In this document: positions 39,365-51,919 of the stretch, piece by piece | Layout: every line of letters begins with the position of its first letter | How positions within the stretch are numbered: position 1 is the stretch's first letter | Assembly: GCF_024868665.1 (NCBI RefSeq) | Contig: NC_079905.1 | Location: 2,477,351 to 2,541,350 of the forward strand | Length of the DNA: 64,000 nucleotides | Reading direction: 5' to 3' | Source of the DNA: Triplophysa rosa | Taxonomy: Eukaryota > Chordata > Actinopteri > Cypriniformes > Nemacheilidae | Translations under genes and position numbers: made by a program | Notes under the pieces: generated by a model | Told to the model about the DNA's origin: nothing | The model's input: the letters and a program-made list of their open reading frames with translations, nothing else | Databases searched by the model: none

Positions 39365-40118
39365 GGCCCGGTTTCACAGAAAAGGCTTAGCTTAAACCAG
39401 GACTATGCCTTAGTTAAGTTAGGATATTTAAAGGGGTCATGACACGGCTAAAACAAATATTATGGTTTGTTTTAGATGTAATGCAATGTGTACACGATTT
39501 AAGGTTCAAAAACGCTGTATTTTCCACATACCGTGCATGTTTGTATCTCCTCTTTGCCCCACCTCTCTGAAACACATGGATGTTTTACAAAACTCGTCGC
39601 TCTGAAAAGCGAGGTGTGCTATGACTGGCCAGTTAATACTGCAAGCGTGTGACGGAAATGTAACGCCTCTTACCATATTTGGAACATCGGGTTCCAAAGC
39701 AATTGTAATTACAGGTACGCCCATCTTACTTGCGTATACATTTGGGCGGTCTTAGTCAACTCATACCACGAAGATTTGTGGGGGTGTGGTTACACGAGGC
39801 GTTTCAGGCAGGTCTGGGTGAGCATTCGCTTTTAGATAGAATGCATCTTTTGTTCCCACACTTTCATTTTTGCAATTCTAATACATGCATGGGCAACACA
39901 CCAAAGACACGTAAAAACACGTATTCACGCCATATGACCCCTTTAAGTCGCTTTTATTAAAATGCCTTAGATAAAAACATTACTGGTGTGCATCTTGAGA
40001 CAAAACAATGGCACAGACATATTTTAAGAAATGTGAGGGCAACTTATTTTCAGTAAGGACAGCTCAAACTTTCATTTTAGTCTGGGACTAGTCTTAAGCC
40101 TTGTCTGTGAAACCGGCC
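39365..40118. mobile_element. Transposon with GGCCCGGTTTCACAG ends, interrupted
   Basis: Left GGCCCGGTTTCACAGAAAAG and right end TGTCTGTGAAACCGGCC mirror each other. The interior is split by a TTAA-targeting element (39432-39942). Confidence 0.8.
39432..39942. mobile_element. TTAA-flanked element AGGGGTCAT, nested
   Basis: 511 bp from AGGGGTCATGAC to ATGACCCCT, flanked by TTAA at 39428-39431 and 39943-39946. piggyBac/Kolobok-type target; non-coding. Confidence 0.8.
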
Positions 40119-41051
40119 ATTTATGTATTTACTATGAAAATTAAAACCTGCGACTGTTAGATAGGAACTGGACCAATGAGGCTGGTGTCTTGGGGTCTTT
40201 CATACCTCAACCCTTCTTAGCTTTTGGATGCGTTCCATAGAACTAAAATCCATAAGCTCTGCTCAAATTTTTAAAGATGCTACAAGTCGCCATAGGATGG
40301 CGCTCAATCTCTGTATGTACACACACACTGTCGTGCAAACACACACACACACGCACACACAATTGATTATACATTTTAAAAAGTTGACAATATTTTTAGG
40401 CTATAAAAAGCCAACCAGACTAACACAATCATACACATATAAATAGTCTGAAAGTTGATATTAAGTCACTGTCATAACTCAAAAAGATCAGCTGTGTGTA
40501 CAAACATCAAAATATTTTGTTGTTGTAATTGTAATTTATCTCGTACCTCATAGTCTTCATTGTGCAGTAGCTACGAGTGGGCGCCAGTTTGACCTCTGGC
40601 GGCTGTATAGGTCAGAGCTGTGATTCGCTGACATTCCTAATGAAAGCTGAGAGCATTTCTACCCATCAGCGAGAAGGCGAGCGGACAAGAATATCGATCT
40701 TCAGACATTTAACAATTTACCGTAGCTGACTCTCCTGTAGAGGCGAAGGATGTTCCTCTGGCCGTTCTTTCCTTCAGAATATACAGCAGAAATATTCAAG
40801 CAGGGGTAACTTTAGTAACCATGGCAATGTCTTTCACAGACATGATAATCGCCTCACAGAACACAACATACCATTTCTTTTCTATATATAAATGGCTGTA
40901 TAAATGATTTAGAAAATAAATGGCATGTTTTGTGTGGCATTTACGCAGGAAACCTGTATGCTCACTGTGTGATTTCTTTGAGGCCTTTAGAATTCTTGCA
41001 TGGCAGATAGTAGGCTATCATTTAATCCTGAAAGTTTTGGTAAATGCAACA
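40119..41051. other. Intergenic spacer
   Basis: Short (CA)n near 40340; nothing else recognised. Confidence 0.4.
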
Positions 41052-41235
41052 TCTTAAAGAGGCAGTAGTCATTTACTCACCCTCATGTCGTTCCAGTATA
41101 ATTTAGTTTTTTCTTCAGGGAAGCACAAAAAACCTGTGAAGAAAATATTGATGCTGCCGTTTATATAGGCTAGGTGAAAATGAAAGACAATGAAAGTGAA
41201 TGGGGACTGGGGTTGTCAGCATTTACCATTCTGTC
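41052..41235. mobile_element. Hairpin MITE, AGGGATAG family, copy 7 (diverged)
   Basis: TCATTTACTCACCCTCATGT, 'TTTTTTCTTCAG', 'GGAAGCACAAAA' and 'AAAGTGAATGGGGACTGGGG' words in family order; ends lost. Confidence 0.55.
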
Positions 41236-43724
41236 TAAACATGTCCGCATGTGTTCAAAGCAAGGTTATTTAAGGCTGAACAGATTATTAAAAAAAACTA
41301 GGCATCACACGTTTGCAGATTTTTTGAAAGTTTCTTTCTGCAACAAGTCCAGACTGAAAATCTGAGCAAAAGTCTTGTAGTGTATTCCAGCCTTTCGTTT
41401 ACTAAAATGAAAACATTGAAAACATTGAAAACATTTCTGTTTATTGAAATCAAAATACTGAACTAAGAATTACTGGAAAAACTTCAACTAAACATTATTT
41501 TTAACTTTGCCCAGAAATAAACTGAAATAAATGTAAGGCACTAAAAGTATAATGATAAACAAAAAATCAAATAATTAGCAGCAATAAACAAACTAAAATT
41601 AATTAAAAAACAAAAACTCTAAAACTAAAAGCTAATTTAAAATATTAGTCAAACTACAATAAGCTATAAAACTACAATTACTGATCAATGGGACATGCTT
41701 ATTGACAAATAAATTGAAATGGAAATGAAAATTAAATCAGCTTGCCCTATCATGAACCAAAATTTTCTTGGATGGCAAAATCCCACAGGGTACTTCGTGT
41801 CAGACATCAAACTAGTTTTTAAGTATTGTATCGCGTCAATGTATATGTCCATGATAATCGCCTCCTCCAAAGGTACAATCTTCAGGGCTGCAGGTGCTGA
41901 TTATGAAAATCTTCTTCCACGGACAGGTCTGCTCACCTTAGTCATTTTATCAAGGTGAATCGGTCAGCCAGCGGGCAGCTTGCAGAAGTAACCAGCTCCC
42001 TGCTACTGTTGCATCAACACCTACCAATCACCCATAATGTTCCTCTCTTTTGGACTGAGGGTGGCAATACTGTAGAGGTTAACACGTCCTCATGCCTTCT
42101 GCAATGAGAGGAGGATGGAGATGGAGGAAGACGCAGGAGAGAGTACAGATGACAAGATGAAATGGAGTGTGAAAGGCAGTCGCTCTACATCTTGAAGATT
42201 TTAGAACATAGCTGTGAATTTAGTAGCGTCTTCTTTTATTGACATGAACTTTTAAAGAAGCCAGAAAACGAAAACTGGAGAAACGGGTAAAAATTAGAGA
42301 AAAGATGCTCTGCAGTATTTGTGGTCTGAAAAAGACACAAAGAAAACAAGTTCATATTCACTTTTAAGCAACATAACAGTCATATTTCTACACGTATTTA
42401 GGAAAAGTTCAAAATAATATTTTTATGTAAATAACCTGAATTTATATCACAGTTTTATTGTGTCTTGTCATGCTGCCAGTCTTTCACATTGCTGTTGGAT
42501 GACTTTGTCACTCCTGAGGTTTGATTTTGTTGAAATTCAACAGACACTGAACTGGAATGACCGCAATACATCTAGAAATGCTGATTAAATGAAAAGTTGA
42601 AACTTCACATCAGTCGTATCATGCAAGCACGAATGTCTCTAATATACAACCATACGCACATATACACTTAGATCGTTTAATTGTGAAGCTCAATATTCCA
42701 CAATGTATAAAATTCAAATGTCTTATTAAGTTGTGAATGTCTCTTGGTATCTTTTGTTCTTGGGAATCTCTAAATTCAGCAGTGAATTTAAATATAAAAT
42801 CCCATCATCTCAGATAATCCAGAGAGATCAGAGCAAAGGAAAATAATGTAATCCAGTGTAATGATGGCTGATCCTTGTTATGTACACCATCACATAACGT
42901 ATAAACTAAACGTTACACTAAACACACTTTCTTTACCTTTAGCATTAACAACTGAATAGAAAAACATTTATTCTCTTTAAAGACCAAAATATGCATCTTG
43001 GCCACAAAGCATTTGGAAAGAAGAATATTTTTCTTCGTAAAATTGTGTTTTATGACAGATTAACCTTGATCCTTGATATTTTGAGATTATCTGCCGTGTG
43101 GCCGATGCATATGGTGGATCTGTGTCTCTCATCTGTCAGTTTTTCAGTTCTTTAGTAACTCTGACCAGCGGCAAAGCTGGCAGACGTCTGTCACAAATTG
43201 TGGTATCCCGAGTTAAACTTGGGATTGTCAAATGGGACAATGTTTTGTAAACTCGTCTGTTTGATTTACCCCGAACGCATTTACAATTCTCCGTGATCCA
43301 CTTTCACACTCTTCTACACTCACCAGCAGTGACATGTCGCCCAGCATGCTCGTCCCTCAGCGTTGTCCTTCACCGGTGTCTCCATGTCTGTTCTGAAGTC
43401 ATATGCACTTCCAGCTGCTGACGGAGGTAGAAACAGTCTGAAGCATGTCTTTCTGGAACATCTCTCCATGAATTTGAGCCCACTACTGCCCCCGGGCCCC
43501 TGAGGCGGGCTCCGGGCCTCTGACAGAGTCCTGACAAGGATGCTCACAAAGATGTGGACACATCTGAAATGTATGAAGTGTCTTATTATTTTATTACTAA
43601 TGTTTGCTAGAAAACGGTGTCAACATTTTCTGTTGATTAATACATAAAAATGATGAATGTACACACCTCAAGTTAATTAACATGTTTAAATAAAAAAACA
43701 TTTTCCATACTGTACTGTTCCCGT
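41236..43724. other. Intergenic spacer
   Basis: 41400-41700 is A-rich low-complexity (repeated ACTAAAA, AATAAAC). 43320-43560 has higher GC but no coding support. Nothing else recognised. Confidence 0.4.
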
Positions 43725-44150
43725 TCAATTTGCTTGTTAATGAACAACAAAGAGAGCGCCATTAATTCTGCATACGTGGACCTCCCCGACCGACCGACGC
43801 TGTTAATTAAACAAAACTTCAGTGAACTCACAAACTGATTGATTAAAAATGGGTTATTCGTTTTGCGGCGGGACAGATTTAACTTTCAATTGACTGTGAG
43901 AAAATCCATGAAATAAGTGATTTGCATGTGTCACTAACTTTTGAGTTAAGAGTTGAATTAGATAATCATCCGTTCATGACCTCTTTTTGGCATTCTTAAA
44001 TTGATCGAGTCGTATAATTTAACCGTTTTATGCAGTAATATTACATGGAAGATTTATGCCTCATCTCGACTTGATGCAGTCGAACGCGGCTCTCGGGTTA
44101 TATGGCTTTTCTTGGGCCCGTGGAAACGGATGGGAGGCTTCCGGTAATAA
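43725..44150. promoter_or_regulatory. Candidate conserved non-coding block A
   Basis: Repeat-free with many homeodomain-type cores (CCATTAATT, GTTAATTAAAC, TTGATTGATTAAA) and balanced composition. Inference only; needs alignment. Confidence 0.3.
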
Positions 44151-44261
44151 AAGGCAAGTTTTACTGTCACTGTTGCTCATACTATCAAAGCTGTAATACT
44201 GAACTTTTAGGTCAAAACTAAACAAAAATCTGTTATTGAGGAACTACATTAAAAACCATAG

Positions 44262-44482
44262 GAAGAATGTAGAAAGAATGACAATGGAAGTCAAAAGTGC
44301 CCCAGAACTTGTGTTTTACATAACACATAATCTTTTCCTACTATGGAAGTCAATGGTAGACAAAAACTGTTTGGTAACAAGCATTTTTCCAAATATCTTT
44401 CTCTGTGTTCATCAGAACAAAGACATTCATACAGATTTAGAAAAATTAAGACAGAATTTTCATTTTTGAGTGAACTGTCCCT
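44262..44482. mobile_element. Hairpin MITE, AGGGATAG family, copy 8
   Basis: Family words ATGGAAGTCAATGGT and GACAGAATTTTCATTTTTGA, ending GTGAACTGTCCCT before TTAA (44483-44486). 5' end lost. Confidence 0.7.
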
Positions 44483-44486
44483 TTAA

Positions 44487-45452
44487 AGGCGCAGTTCTTC
44501 ATTAACAGCGGCCACTAGCGTTGTATTATAGATTTGCCACGAATCGCTCAGTCCAAACATGACGGTGGCCACCACAGTACAAAAAGATGTCGTTCTCATG
44601 TTGACGCAGGGAAGAGATTTTGCTTGCATTAGAAGGACTGTAGAAAGAGCGATGTCTTATGTATTGCATAAAATAAAAGGTTTGTGGATTATAAATTTAA
44701 AAAGAAGGATAAAGTCAGGCAGGAGCAAGGACCTGTGTTAATATTATAAAGACTTTCCAGCAGAGACACGTTAAGACCTGCGGTACTGAGGCTTTTAGCA
44801 GATATACTCACAGATATCTATGGAGATACTTTCCAGCAGAGAGACGTTGGAGAGAAAGATCGTCTAAAAATCACCCCCGATGAGGATGCTTTGATTCAGA
44901 TCAGTATGCGAGTAACACACTAACATATCAAGATATGTTGTTGTTGTAATATTAGTTGTGTGACGGAGCAGTTTTGAGCGTCATTGTGTATCTGGAACTG
45001 CTTTAATATTGTACTCGTCCAGATACTGGAGAGAGAGAGCGAGAGTGCGTTGGAGCTGAAACTGGAGAGAGAGCGAGAGCACGTTTTATTCTTTTACTCA
45101 ATGATGAATAAACTTTCAGTTAATCCGGGTCACATGCGTTCCGCACCGGAGAGCACGATCCGTACAGATCACGGATCTTCCCGCGATCCATTTCACCATG
45201 ATGCCGCAGCGGAGAGGAAGAGGAAACAGGCGTTGTAGAGTTGTTTGTCCGTTTAGGGCTGCTGTACAAAACATGGCGGCGAATTCAATGTATGTAGGGC
45301 CGCTCTGTATGTAGATATAAACATCTTATTCTAAGGTATTACAAACATAACGCTTCATTACGTAAGGTCTTTATACACCTCTGAAGAAATAGTTTTGTAT
45401 ATTATATTGCATTTCTGTCAATAGATCCTCCTAAAAATGTCGTATTGTTCCT
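44487..45452. mobile_element. TTAA-flanked element, 966 bp
   Basis: Starts AGGCGCAG directly after the TTAA that closes copy 8 and ends GTTCCT before TTAA (45453-45456). Ends are only weakly inverted. Interior has CpG-rich pieces (ACATGGCGGCGAATTC). ATG frames near 44559 and 44984 lack recognisable products. Confidence 0.55.
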
Positions 45453-46379
45453 TTAAGTACGTACAGTAACCTGCAATTCCATGTGTGAAACAGAGATGGC
45501 GACATAGAGATAAATGTTACGGACTGCAGTTTTAACAAAAATATCTTAAACAGACATACAGTAAATGGTATTTGCTATTGCTCTTCTAAGTGATGAGACT
45601 AACAATCTTTACTTTTTGTGGACGATAACATGTGGATGATGAAATCAGCAAAGAGATCCCACTGAATGAAACACCCAAGAATTTTGAGCCGATGTCATGT
45701 TTATGTCAACATAACACCCTAGCAAAACCCAGCCAAACACCCACAAATCTTTAGAAGTAAGTGGGGGAGTTTTGCACATACAAGCACCACACTCAAAATA
45801 TAAAAGTCTCGTTGAATGCACTTTCATCTTGCTTTCGCAGACAATGACCTATAAAACAACAAAGTCAGACAACGACAGAGGGTGAACGAACGCATGTTGT
45901 GCTCCAAGGCCTCCCGCTTCGCACCCGAATACCCTTTAAGGAAGACAGAAATCTGAGAAACAACGAATCGGGTAAAAGACAGAAGAACTAAACCTGGACG
46001 ATGAAAGGTGTCGAAAAAGCAGCAGGGTTTTGGATCGGCATCGTGTACATCAACTCAGCTGTCACATCTTACTTCACACAGAAAACACCACCAACAGCGC
46101 CGCTCCGTCTTTCCTCCATCACATCTATGAAAGATTTAGCGCATTATTCACCGGCCTATATAAGAACGTCAAAGAGAGAGAATCCATGCTGCTAGAAGCA
46201 CCGAAGCACTGTTCCATTCATATCATCCCAGAATAAAGAAATTCCCACAAGGAGAACTGATGAAGATCAAGATGCAGGAGTTACCTGATGAAAAGGTTTC
46301 AGCGTGTACGGGATGATGCGCAACAACGCATGGGAGAGGAAGACGGTCCTGTTTATTACGGAGGAACATACGCTGGCTG
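45453..46379. other. Intergenic spacer
   Basis: A short TAGCAA-type repeat at 45708-45740; otherwise nothing recognised. Confidence 0.4.
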
Positions 46380-46720
46380 GACGAAGGAAGTGTGAGATGC
46401 TTTGATAAGCAAACCCAGTTGACTATGAATAAAACAAAGATAGATACAACAGACACCTCGCTGGCATCCAGAGATTTAACTTCACTTGGAATTTGCTGCG
46501 GCCGGATCAGAAACGCCCTATTAAGAGCAATGTTGATGAGTTTATTTCGCACGGCGACTTTGATGTGGACATTATGTTGAAAGTCGTAATTGGAAGCGGC
46601 AAAGTCCCTGACAGACGCGGGTATCCTGCGGGACAAACAACAGGTTTGATTAACGTGAGATGAAACAGAACAGATGTTTGGACTACAGACAGAGCACAGA
46701 AAGACAAAGGCAAATCAGCA
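46380..46720. promoter_or_regulatory. Candidate conserved non-coding block B
   Basis: Repeat-free, moderate GC, with GATTTAACTTCACTTGGAAT and 'CCCTATTAAGAGCAATG' type sequence. Open frames on both strands overlap without codon signal, so regulatory conservation is more likely than coding. Inference. Confidence 0.25.
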
Positions 46721-46895
46721 TGTGAAATGCAATGATCAATTCTGGCAGTAATGGAGTTAATTCAGATGCAGTGAGCTATAGATTATTAAAGAAAAACTGC
46801 AGTCCAAACTCCCGGAGCATCCTCCGCAGGGACATTTTTAAAATGTATAGATAATCATTCATACTGCATGCATTACGTTACATGTATTTTCTTAA

Positions 46896-47140
46896 AGGGA
46901 CAGTTCACCCCCCAAAAAATCAATAATCATTTACTTATTCACCTGCATGTGTTTTTCTTCTGAGAAACACAAAAGAAGATATTTTGAGAAATGTCTCAGT
47001 GGTTTTGTGTCCATACAATGGAAGTCAATGGGGGTCCGTGTTGTTTGGTTATCAACATTCTTTAAAATATCTTCTTTTGTGTTCTGCAGAAAAAAAGAAA
47101 GTCGTACAGGTTTGAAATGGCATGAGGATGAGTAAATGAT
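46896..47140. mobile_element. Hairpin MITE, AGGGATAG family, copy 9
   Basis: TTAA, then AGGGACAGTTCACCCCCC through the full palindrome to GGCATGAGGATGAGTAAATG; the 3' terminal repeat is missing. Confidence 0.75.
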
Positions 47141-47820
47141 CAATTTGATCAATTCTGTTCTATTCAACATCATGTTTAGAGTTTTATTTTAGAGCATATT
47201 TGTTGTGATGACAGCTAAACTGTCTCCTCTCCACTGTAAGCCCCAAAAATATAACTTAAAAAAAATCAATTCACTGGTCCACCACGCATACACACCTTAT
47301 GCCCTTTAGGATTTACAGTGGCATAGAGAGAGAAAAGGACCTGATTGAAAGCTTCCAGTACGTGTCACACCTGTTTGATGTGCGCTGAGAACAGCAGTTT
47401 TTCAGGGAGGCGGGGGGTTTAATTAGTGTTTGCGAGAAAACGCAACCTGAAACATATGGGGAAGATTTCACAGGCATATGTTTGTTTTTCAAAACGGGGA
47501 GAAAAACAGATGTAGCTTATTGACGCCTACACGACACATGTCATTCTCTGCTTCTCTTCTCTCGGTTTCATTCTGAATGCATCGGACTCGAACGCTCATT
47601 TACCTGCATGAGGTTTCTCCCGTTGTCCTCTTCAGAATGTAAATCAGCAGACTGTACAGGTCTATAAGGCTATTTTTAATCATTTTAGAGTGCAAATCGA
47701 GTAAAATACAATAGAAAGTAACCTATCCATCACCGTGTGTGCTTTGGACAGAAATAATCACGTGGCTTTTCTGAGGGATTGAATTTACAGTTTTTACTGG
47801 CCGGATGATAAAACTGGCAA
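47141..47820. other. Intergenic spacer
   Basis: No feature recognised. Confidence 0.4.
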
Positions 47821-47824
47821 TTAA

Positions 47825-48209
47825 AGTCCCAGTGAAATAAAAAATTACAATGCCTATTTTTTTATGAAATATTGCAGCGTTTATTGTAAACAGTTTATCA
47901 ATGTGGGTCATTCTCTTTTTAAAATTTGTGTGGCCGAATAATCTTCAGTTAAAATCTGAAAATGCACTTCCTTTCTGTACTGACTAAATGACGTAAGTTA
48001 GACGGCTTGGGCGGAGCATCCGTTAACTCCTCCCCTTCAACTGTCAGTCTGCTGCCAGTTCCATTTTAAAATGCAACGGCTGATTTTATACATCCAATCA
48101 AATCGCAGAGAAAGACGAAAGCCACGGCCACTATTTTTTATATATTTCACTCGGAAATGCATCAAAATACGGAAGTAAAAACAATCGCAACTTCCGGTTC
48201 ACAGGGACT
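47825..48209. mobile_element. TTAA-flanked MITE, AGTCCCAGTGAA family, copy 2
   Basis: 385 bp, AGTCCC to GGGACT, with TTAA at 47821-47824 and 48210-48213. Highly similar to 26417-26822, including the shared 'GACGGCTTGGGCGGAGCAT' core. Confidence 0.85.
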
Positions 48210-48384
48210 TTAAATCCTACATACGTGCATTGAGAGAGGAATCCAAGCAGCCATGGCACAGACACATCTGGAAGGGCTCTTTTAACTCATACACACCCTA
48301 GCACTGTCTGTCCCAAGTCTGTCATGAAAACAATTGTCATACTTTATGAAAAACGTTTGATAAATTCAACGCACTGTGCTAATG

Positions 48385-48450
48385 TGTGCAATCAAACAAT
48401 ATTTATTTATATAGCACGTTTAAAAAACCACCAATGTGCTGTACACGCAT
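48385..48450 (+). mobile_element. Possible LINE/SINE 3' tail
   Basis: AATATTTATTTATATAGCAC followed by 'CACCAATGTGCTGTACA' resembles the common 'TTTATATAGCGC' tail of fish non-LTR elements. Short and uncertain. Confidence 0.3.
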
Positions 48451-49119
48451 GTTTTGTAGGTTTACATACGAAGTCTGATGATAACCTGCGAGTCTGTTTG
48501 TGTAACCATAATTGTATAAAACATATTCTTAGGGAAAGCGACAACTCCGTCAATGAAGAAAGGATCGAATAAATGATGAAAAAGACATTATCAAATACCG
48601 TGACTGAGCTGTCAGCTGAAATGTATTATGGGTAATACTGCCATCATGCAAACTACCCACTGGAATTTAACAGAGTGTATCTCACAGTATGAGACAACAT
48701 GATTCTGTCATCCAGAAATATCTCTCTTTAAAAGGATATTAAAGGAAAATGATTGAAAGGCTATTCAAAGGCTCAAGGTGAATGTTTAGACTTTTTACAT
48801 CTTTGACAGAAATCATTTGATTTGGTTTTAACACAGTTTAAAAAAAAAGAATAAAAAGAGTTGTATTTTGACAGCTGCTTTAAATAATCCACAGGATATG
48901 ACAAGACCGTAAAAAAAATCAAGGGTAATATTAATAGTGAATACAAACGATCAACAGCAGGTTTCAAAAGGGCCATTCTAGATCTAGATCGTTCTAGTTA
49001 GGCACCTCACCAGGACATGAAACAGCTTAAAGATTCATATCTTGCTGTACTCATCTTATTTTTTAAGCAAATGCATTATATGTTTATACAATAACATGAC
49101 ATCACTCATACTTACAATG
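48451..49119. other. Intergenic spacer
   Basis: No feature recognised. Confidence 0.4.
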
Positions 49120-49560
49120 TGTAAATGAACCCTGCAAGAACAGAGCAGTGGAGAATCAATTTCCAATTAATTAAAAGCAAAAGAGTTGTTGAGAGTCGAG
49201 TCAGAGGAAGCACAATTAAACAAGCCGTTCTGACGCCCAGCATCGGCAGGAAAATAAATAGCAATTATGCAAACGTTAATTATTCATGGGTGGGAAATAA
49301 TGCTGGAATTAGCCTGCCTTTAACCTGCCCGACGCTTAGCTGCGTCCCAAACCCTTGTTATCTGTGAAGAGGTAAATAAGAGTGTGATTACAAGCCATCA
49401 GCGCTGGTTTGTGGCCTCTCGTGCACCGACTGCCGTCTGTGTTGGTTAGGTAATGAGCAGTGATTGCTATGAAATTACTTCTTCGCCCTGTCCGTCTTCA
49501 GTCTTCGGCTGATTTGTGTATAATTACCAGCATATGAGAGCAAGACAGGAGTCGGGAGAA
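49120..49560. promoter_or_regulatory. Candidate conserved non-coding block C
   Basis: Dense AT-core factor motifs in repeat-free sequence: TTCCAATTAATTAAAAGC, POU-like ATGCAAA (49267-49273), TTAATTATTCAT (49276-49287), AATTAGCCTG and TATAATTACC. Composition resembles vertebrate developmental enhancers. Inference. Confidence 0.35.
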
Positions 49561-50384
49561 AAAAACACTTCACAAGGGCTGTCTTTGAAATGATAACAGC
49601 AAACTAAGACTTAACCAAAAGAAAAAACAGATAAATTATCATTAGTTTTGTTCTATACTAAGTACATGGAATATTTGTCTAAGGGTCCATTTTTCATTTA
49701 GCATGCACGTGGTCCATTTTTTATTAAACCAAGCCAAGTTGCAATTGATCAGCATGCATTTTCACTTGAGATTGGACTGATCTGATGTAGATGTGTTAAT
49801 GGAAGCAGGGTTGCCAGGTCTGCGTAACAAAACCAGCCCAATGGCCGATCAGAAATAGCCCAAATACCAAAACTCCAAGTATGCCACCTCTAAAATACAT
49901 ACATGTATTTTAATGTCTTTGTCATGAATTACAAACAATTTCTTTAAGATCACTCTACAGTAGTAGAATCACAGAAGTGATTTTTTCATGACATGAATGA
50001 CCAATGCCAGATTTCCCAACTTTAGTACATATATGCATGCATACACGCCCCGCATTTGCACACATTAAAATGTGGAAAATGGTCACGCGAAAAAGTCACA
50101 GTGTTTGTGGTGCAAAACCTTTGACATCCCCTAGAAGCACGACTAGCCCACATTAAAACAATTTGAGTTTCTGACCAGCCTGATTCTGTATGATGTAGAG
50201 AAGAATCTGTCAGACACCGGCACCAGAAGATCAGATATAAGGTCAACATGAAAATGTCAAATGTGTTTGCCCTCAGATAACACATGCGCTTCTCACAACA
50301 TGGAATTATGCCTGACTTGTAGTAACCTAGATGAAGCTAGATCAAATCAAATTCATGTAGAATAAATTCAGGTTGGGCTAAACA
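49561..50384. other. Intergenic spacer
   Basis: A GGGTTGCCAGGTCTGCG-type short repeat fragment at about 49805-49880; otherwise nothing. Confidence 0.35.
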
Positions 50385-50830
50385 GCACGAGAAGGCGACC
50401 ATGTCCGACTCGCTTTGTACCTCCAAATCTGTCCCGTGACCGGGGAAGCGGGGGCTCGGAGGAGAGCGCCACCTACGAGCAGCCCATTTATCACCGAACT
50501 ACAAGAGTTAAACGGCGGGCGATCGATAGGACAGGAGTTAAGAGCAAGCAGGGGGTGCTGAATGTCATCATTTTAATGAAATATAGATTTGGGTCTATTA
50601 AACAGCTCGCTGCTCGTGTATGAGAGAGTAGCCCTCTTTCTGCCAGCTAAATAAAGCCATCCATTAAGGACGAAAGAAATCGATTGAGGGTGAAACTAAC
50701 ACTCACCTCTCTGATGTGAACACAGTTTTGTGCTGGTCTGGATAATAGATCAAGGTTAGGCGAGACGCACAACGACCGCCGCGAGACGCCCGTTATCAGA
50801 TGCTGGGGTGAACGTGGTTCCGTCTCGAAT
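50385..50830. promoter_or_regulatory. Candidate conserved non-coding block D
   Basis: Two GC/CpG-richer patches (50390-50520 and 50760-50830) around an AT core with CATTTTAATGAAATATAG and GCCAGCTAAATAAAG. No frame is convincingly coding. Inference. Confidence 0.3.
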
Positions 50831-51683
50831 CTCCTCGAGGTTCTCCCATCTGTTCTGCAGATCCATGTTAGACCGCGCTAGTCTGTCATAATCAGAAATG
50901 TCACTTAAGCTTTAAGGAGTTGGTCAGGTTAACGTTTACACATGTCACACGTTCAAAATCAACCAATTGTTAAACTCTAAAAACAATCGATCAGTCCTGA
51001 TCTGAACACACTTCCGTGTCTAGTTTAAGACCTTTAACTCAACCGTGTGTTTGAAAATGTGTTAAAAATCCACAACAAAACTATGTACAGTCATATTATT
51101 AATTATTATTATTATGGTAATATCTAATTCATTTTATTTGTGTGCGCCTTACAGGACACTGAAAAAAGTAATAAAATACATAAATAGTCAATAAAAAAAG
51201 AACAAATACACCACAACATACAGTAAATAAAAAGAAAAAAATACACAAGAACAGGGTAAATCTGAAATAGTACGTTTTTTTTTACAATATTTAGTCGTAA
51301 TGAAGTTTTAAGTGCTGGTCAGCTTTTTAAATAAAATGTAATTTTCCTGAACATTGTAATCATTTATATAAATATCTGAATCTTATTTACTTTCAAACAC
51401 ATTTATAAAACTATATACATCTGAAATTCAATAAAAAAATGAAAAGAATGGTCATCTGTCATACTAATTGAATGCAATGGTCCACTTTGTGTTAAATCGT
51501 CCAAAAACGTTTGTGTGCCGTTATCACAGATCTTCACTGATAACTATAACACACAGTCAGAATTTTCCCTCACGCGTCGTGTCACTACACAACCATCAGC
51601 GCCTGACAGTATTTTCACATACTAATGCTTCAGGATTACTAAAAAAAAGAAACAACTTAATCAATTACAAATCCATGGGATAC
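50831..51683. other. Intergenic spacer
   Basis: AT-rich with an A-rich run at 51150-51250; nothing else recognised. Confidence 0.4.
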
Positions 51684-51914
51684 AAGGGATAGTTCACCCA
51701 AAAGGTTTTTTTGCATGTATTCACTATCGTCATTTCAAACCTGCATGACTTTCTTTCTTCTGCGGAACACAAAACCCCCATTTACTTCCATTGTATGAAC
51801 ACAAAACCACCGAGTCATTTCTCAAAATATCTTCTTTTGTGTTCCACTGAAGAAAGAGACATACTGTATAGAGGTTTTGACAATGAAATTTTATTGGGTG
51901 AACTATTGCTTTAA
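51684..51914. mobile_element. Hairpin MITE, AGGGATAG family, copy 10
   Basis: AAGGGATAGTTCACCC to GTGAACTATTGCTTTAAA, with the family palindrome. Directly adjoins copy 11. Confidence 0.75.
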
Positions 51915-51919
51915 AGTAT

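Noticed and set aside
43320..43547. GC-richer 75-codon minus-strand frame
   Set aside because: No splice context, homology or codon pattern that I can support.
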